A stretch of DNA of 7,656 nt from SIG710 sp045605745. Its GTDB lineage: Bacteria > Bacillota > Clostridia > Oscillospirales > CAG-272. The notes beneath the pieces were generated by a model that saw only the letters and a program-made list of their open reading frames with translations, did not search any database and was not told the origin of the DNA. The translations under genes were made by a program, and so were the position numbers. The stretch is taken from contig JAZUQN010000022.1 in assembly GCA_045605745.1 (NCBI GenBank), forward strand, positions 1 to 7,656, given 5' to 3'. Below are positions 6,955 to 7,656 of the stretch, one piece after another. Positions within the stretch are counted from its first letter, which is position 1. Each line of letters starts with the position of its first letter.

Positions 6955-6992
6955 AATAGGCTGAGCCATTTGGTTCAGCCTATTTTCTGTTT
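6955..6992 (+). terminator. Intrinsic terminator of the pgk-tpiA unit
   Basis: Twenty bases after the tpiA stop, ATAGGCTGAGCC (6956-6967) pairs with GGTTCAGCCTAT (6972-6983): 12 pairs with one G-T, around the tetraloop ATTT. The stem is followed by TTTCTGTTT. Its core (CC-A-T-T-GG-TCAGCC) resembles the terminator remnant at the very start of the window. Confidence 0.9.
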
Positions 6993-7101
6993 AGCTTTAT
7001 AGATTTATTTTGATTTATCGGGGAAACGCAGGATAGCACACTACAAAGTTTTTATAGTTAGTCGCTCACCACAAACGAAAGCAGTGTGCGGTTTATCACA
7101 C
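6993..7101. other. AT-rich spacer with no recognisable gene
   Basis: No gene, tRNA or convincing promoter is seen. An 11-base sequence TTTTGATTTAT at 7008-7018 repeats the bases just after the tpiA stop (6938-6948), so two copies flank the terminator. GCACACT (7036-7042) and AGTGTGC (7083-7089) form a 7-bp inverted repeat around an AT-rich centre. Either could be chance in such a sequence. Confidence 0.4.
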
Positions 7102-7135
7102 CCTTTTTGCACCGGTGATTTTTGGCGCAAAAAGG
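7102..7135 (+). repeat. 9-bp hairpin covering a Shine-Dalgarno-like sequence
   Basis: CCTTTTTGC (7102-7110) pairs perfectly with GCAAAAAGG (7127-7135) across a 16-base loop that itself contains the palindrome ACCGGT. The right arm overlaps the start of AAAAAGGAGAG, a good ribosome-binding sequence placed 7 bases before a GTG at 7145. Confidence 0.6.
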
Positions 7136-7144
7136 AGAGATAGC

Positions 7145-7201
7145 GTGAGAAACAGCGACATAAGAAAATGCAGAATTGCATTTTCGTGGGAGCATTGGTA
7201 G
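7145..7201 (+). CDS. Possible 18-codon micro-ORF (doubtful)
   Basis: A GTG at 7145 stands 7 bases after AAGGAG (7132-7137) and opens a frame of 18 codons ending in TAG, reading MRNSDIRKCRIAFSWEHW. It is cationic and Trp-ended, with no known motif. The ribosome site is better than chance would usually give, and part of it lies in the preceding stem, as in a leader-peptide arrangement. Against it, the frame crosses the 9-bp hairpin at 7164-7185, there is no gene downstream to regulate inside the window, and no homologue is recognised. It is listed only as a candidate. Confidence 0.12.
   Translation: MRNSDIRKCRIAFSWEHW
7164..7185. repeat. Perfect 9-bp hairpin with GAAT loop
   Basis: GAAAATGCA (7164-7172) pairs with TGCATTTTC (7177-7185) around a four-base loop. 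There is no T run beyond what belongs to the stem, so it is not an obvious terminator in either direction. Confidence 0.7.
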
Positions 7202-7217
7202 CGCAAGGAAAGGAGTC

Positions 7218-7246
7218 CTTAGAGGGAAAAGTAGTTTCCCTCTAAG
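7218..7246. repeat. Perfect 12-bp hairpin with AGTAG loop, terminator-like on the + strand
   Basis: CTTAGAGGGAAA (7218-7229) pairs with TTTCCCTCTAAG (7235-7246). The + strand continues TGTCTTTTG, a weak T-rich tail, so termination of a + strand transcript is possible. The overlapping AAGGAGTCCTT (7210-7220) is a second small palindrome sharing the left foot of the stem. Confidence 0.75.
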
Positions 7247-7257
7247 TGTCTTTTGCG

Positions 7258-7352
7258 GCGAGTCTTGACGGTTTGCTTGCAAACGGCGGTGTTTAGCCGC
7301 CGAGGCAAACTCGCAGCGAGCTTGCTCGCTGACCTTTGGGGGCATGCCAAAG
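7258..7352. repeat. Cluster of nested GC-rich inverted repeats
   Basis: An outer pair GCGAGT (7258-7263)/ACTCGC (7309-7314) encloses GTTTGC (7271-7276), which can pair with GCAAAC at either 7279-7284 or 7305-7310. Inside these is the CGGCGG (7284-7289)/CCGCCG (7297-7302) stem-loop. Directly after comes CAGCGAGC-TT-GCTCGCTG (7314-7331) and then CTTTGG (7334-7339)/CCAAAG (7347-7352). The layout is that of a branched structure with alternative pairings. Confidence 0.6.
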
Positions 7353-7371
7353 TAAGTGCCATGCGGCATGA

Positions 7372-7444
7372 GAAAAAAGAAGAAACGATGCTTATCTCAT
7401 TCGTTTGTCCGCTTTTTCTTTGGCGAAACAGGCGCAAAGAAAAG
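7372..7444. repeat. Three-arm region with mutually exclusive hairpins
   Basis: The central arm CTTTTTCTTTG (7412-7422) can pair rightwards with CAAAGAAAAG (7435-7444), 9 continuous pairs around GCGAAACAGGCG. It can instead pair leftwards, with GAAAAA (7372-7377)/TTTTTC (7413-7418) stacked on AAACGA (7383-7388)/TCGTTT (7401-7406). Both cannot form together. Confidence 0.55.
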
Positions 7445-7494
7445 TCACGATGCGTGAAGTTTATCGGTTTTGTGAATTTCTCATTGCATCGCTT

Positions 7495-7519
7495 GACATA
7501 TTTTCATAGAAAATATGTC
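7495..7519. repeat. Perfect 11-bp AT-rich hairpin
   Basis: GACATATTTTC (7495-7505), spacer ATA and GAAAATATGTC (7509-7519) form an exact inverted repeat with a three-base centre. It could equally be a dyad protein-binding site in DNA or an RNA stem. Confidence 0.75.
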
Positions 7520-7562
7520 CGTTTATTCGTCAAAATCGTTTGGCAAAAGAAATGCCGCCCGG

Positions 7563-7602
7563 GGCGTTGCCGCCTCTGCGGAGGCGACGAGGCGACAACG
7601 CC
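7563..7602. repeat. 14-bp GC-rich stem containing a tandem 8-base duplication
   Basis: GGCGTTGCCGCCTC (7563-7576) pairs with GAGGCGACAACGCC (7589-7602) at 13 of 14 positions. The loop and right arm carry GAGGCGAC twice in tandem (7581-7588 and 7589-7596), so the left CGCCTC can pair with either copy. The C-A mismatch (7570/7595) would be a G-U pair if the - strand is transcribed. Confidence 0.7.
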
Positions 7603-7608
7603 GGCTCC

Positions 7609-7651
7609 CACAAGCTTTTGAAAAAGCTTGTGCAAAACTTTAACAGTTTTG
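7609..7651. repeat. Two abutting hairpins at the window end
   Basis: CACAAGCTTTT (7609-7619) and AAAAGCTTGTG (7622-7632) form a perfect 11-bp inverted repeat with a two-base centre. It is followed without a gap by CAAAACT (7633-7639)/AGTTTTG (7645-7651) around TTAAC. The second stem can be lengthened by GTG (7630-7632)/CAC (7653-7655) with one bulged T, in competition with the first. The element probably continues beyond base 7656. Confidence 0.7.
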
Positions 7652-7656
7652 TCACC

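Larger units (their letters stand above)
7102..7656. repeat. Multi-hairpin intergenic element or structured RNA region (unidentified, probably runs past the window end)
   Basis: About 555 bases are filled by consecutive inverted repeats, in sharp contrast to the preceding spacer. The stems are 7102-7135 (9 bp), 7164-7185 (9), 7218-7246 (12), 7284-7302 (7 with one G-T), 7314-7331 (8), 7334-7352 (6), 7414-7443 (9), 7495-7519 (11), 7563-7602 (14 with one mismatch), 7609-7632 (11) and 7633-7651 (7). All six frames are broken or give low-complexity, Arg/Cys/Leu-rich translations unlike real proteins. Such packing suggests a repetitive palindromic element, a mobile-element remnant or a large non-coding RNA. 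The coding strand is unclear: the one mismatch in the 14-bp stem would be a G-U pair on the - strand, while the T-G at 7290/7296 favours the + strand. No known family is recognised. Confidence 0.5.

Noticed and set aside
7058..7369. Open frame of 103 codons on the - strand
   Set aside because: It overlaps the same hairpin array, has no ribosome site that I can identify, and shows no domain or motif. It is treated as a by-product of the structured DNA.
7071..7408. 9-base long-range complement ACAAACGAA (7071-7079) with TTCGTTTGT (7400-7408) as a closing stem of the structured region
   Set aside because: A 9-base match over a region of this size is expected about once by chance. It is kept only as a possibility for folding tests.
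7253..7621. Open frame of 122 codons on the + strand with a CxxC-like end
   Set aside because: It starts at a TTG without a suitable ribosome site, runs through at least five perfect inverted repeats, and its composition (Arg/Cys/Leu patches) follows the palindromes rather than a protein family.
7102..7656. CRISPR array
   Set aside because: The repeats are inverted and all different. There is no regularly spaced direct repeat with spacers.

Overview
The window reads as a chromosomal housekeeping segment of a Gram-positive Clostridia-type bacterium, perhaps a gut Oscillospiraceae/Ruminococcaceae relative. The grounds are the strong Shine-Dalgarno sites matching GAAAGGAGG, sigma-A promoters with extended -10 boxes, GTG and TTG starts, moderate GC, and the character of the proteins. 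The lineage is an inference from gene style, not a database match. All five secure genes plus one metalloprotease gene lie on the + strand.

Bases 1-4631 look like one transcription unit. The window opens inside the 3' half of the previous unit's terminator. A consensus-like promoter (55-83) then drives a histidyl-tRNA synthetase (hisS, 134-1429), a DJ-1/PfpI-family protein (1441-1983), a CPBP-family intramembrane protease (2004-2936) and the peptidoglycan lytic transglycosylase MltG (3012-4631). Spacings are 11, 20 and 75 bases. The functions do not form one pathway: they cover translation, carbonyl/stress chemistry, membrane proteolysis and cell-wall glycan trimming.

Bases 4715-6992 form a glycolytic unit. 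A second extended -10 promoter precedes phosphoglycerate kinase (pgk, 4791-6098). A perfect 11-bp hairpin without a T tract follows, then triosephosphate isomerase (tpiA, 6169-6936) and a clear intrinsic terminator (6955-6992). Both genes are rich in AAG, CTT/CTC and GGC codons, as expected for highly expressed genes. The two enzymes act close together in lower glycolysis, with GAPDH (not in the window) between them.

Bases 6993-7656 contain no convincing gene. The first ~110 bases are AT-rich spacer. From about 7102 to the window end the DNA is packed with back-to-back inverted repeats: about ten hairpins with stems of 6-14 bp. They include a perfect 12-bp stem, two perfect 11-bp stems and a 14-bp stem containing a tandem 8-bp duplication. 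This is the one part not explained by ordinary genes. It is most likely an intergenic repeat/mobile-type element or a large structured RNA, and it probably continues beyond the window. No known RNA family, CRISPR, transposase or defence gene could be recognised in it.
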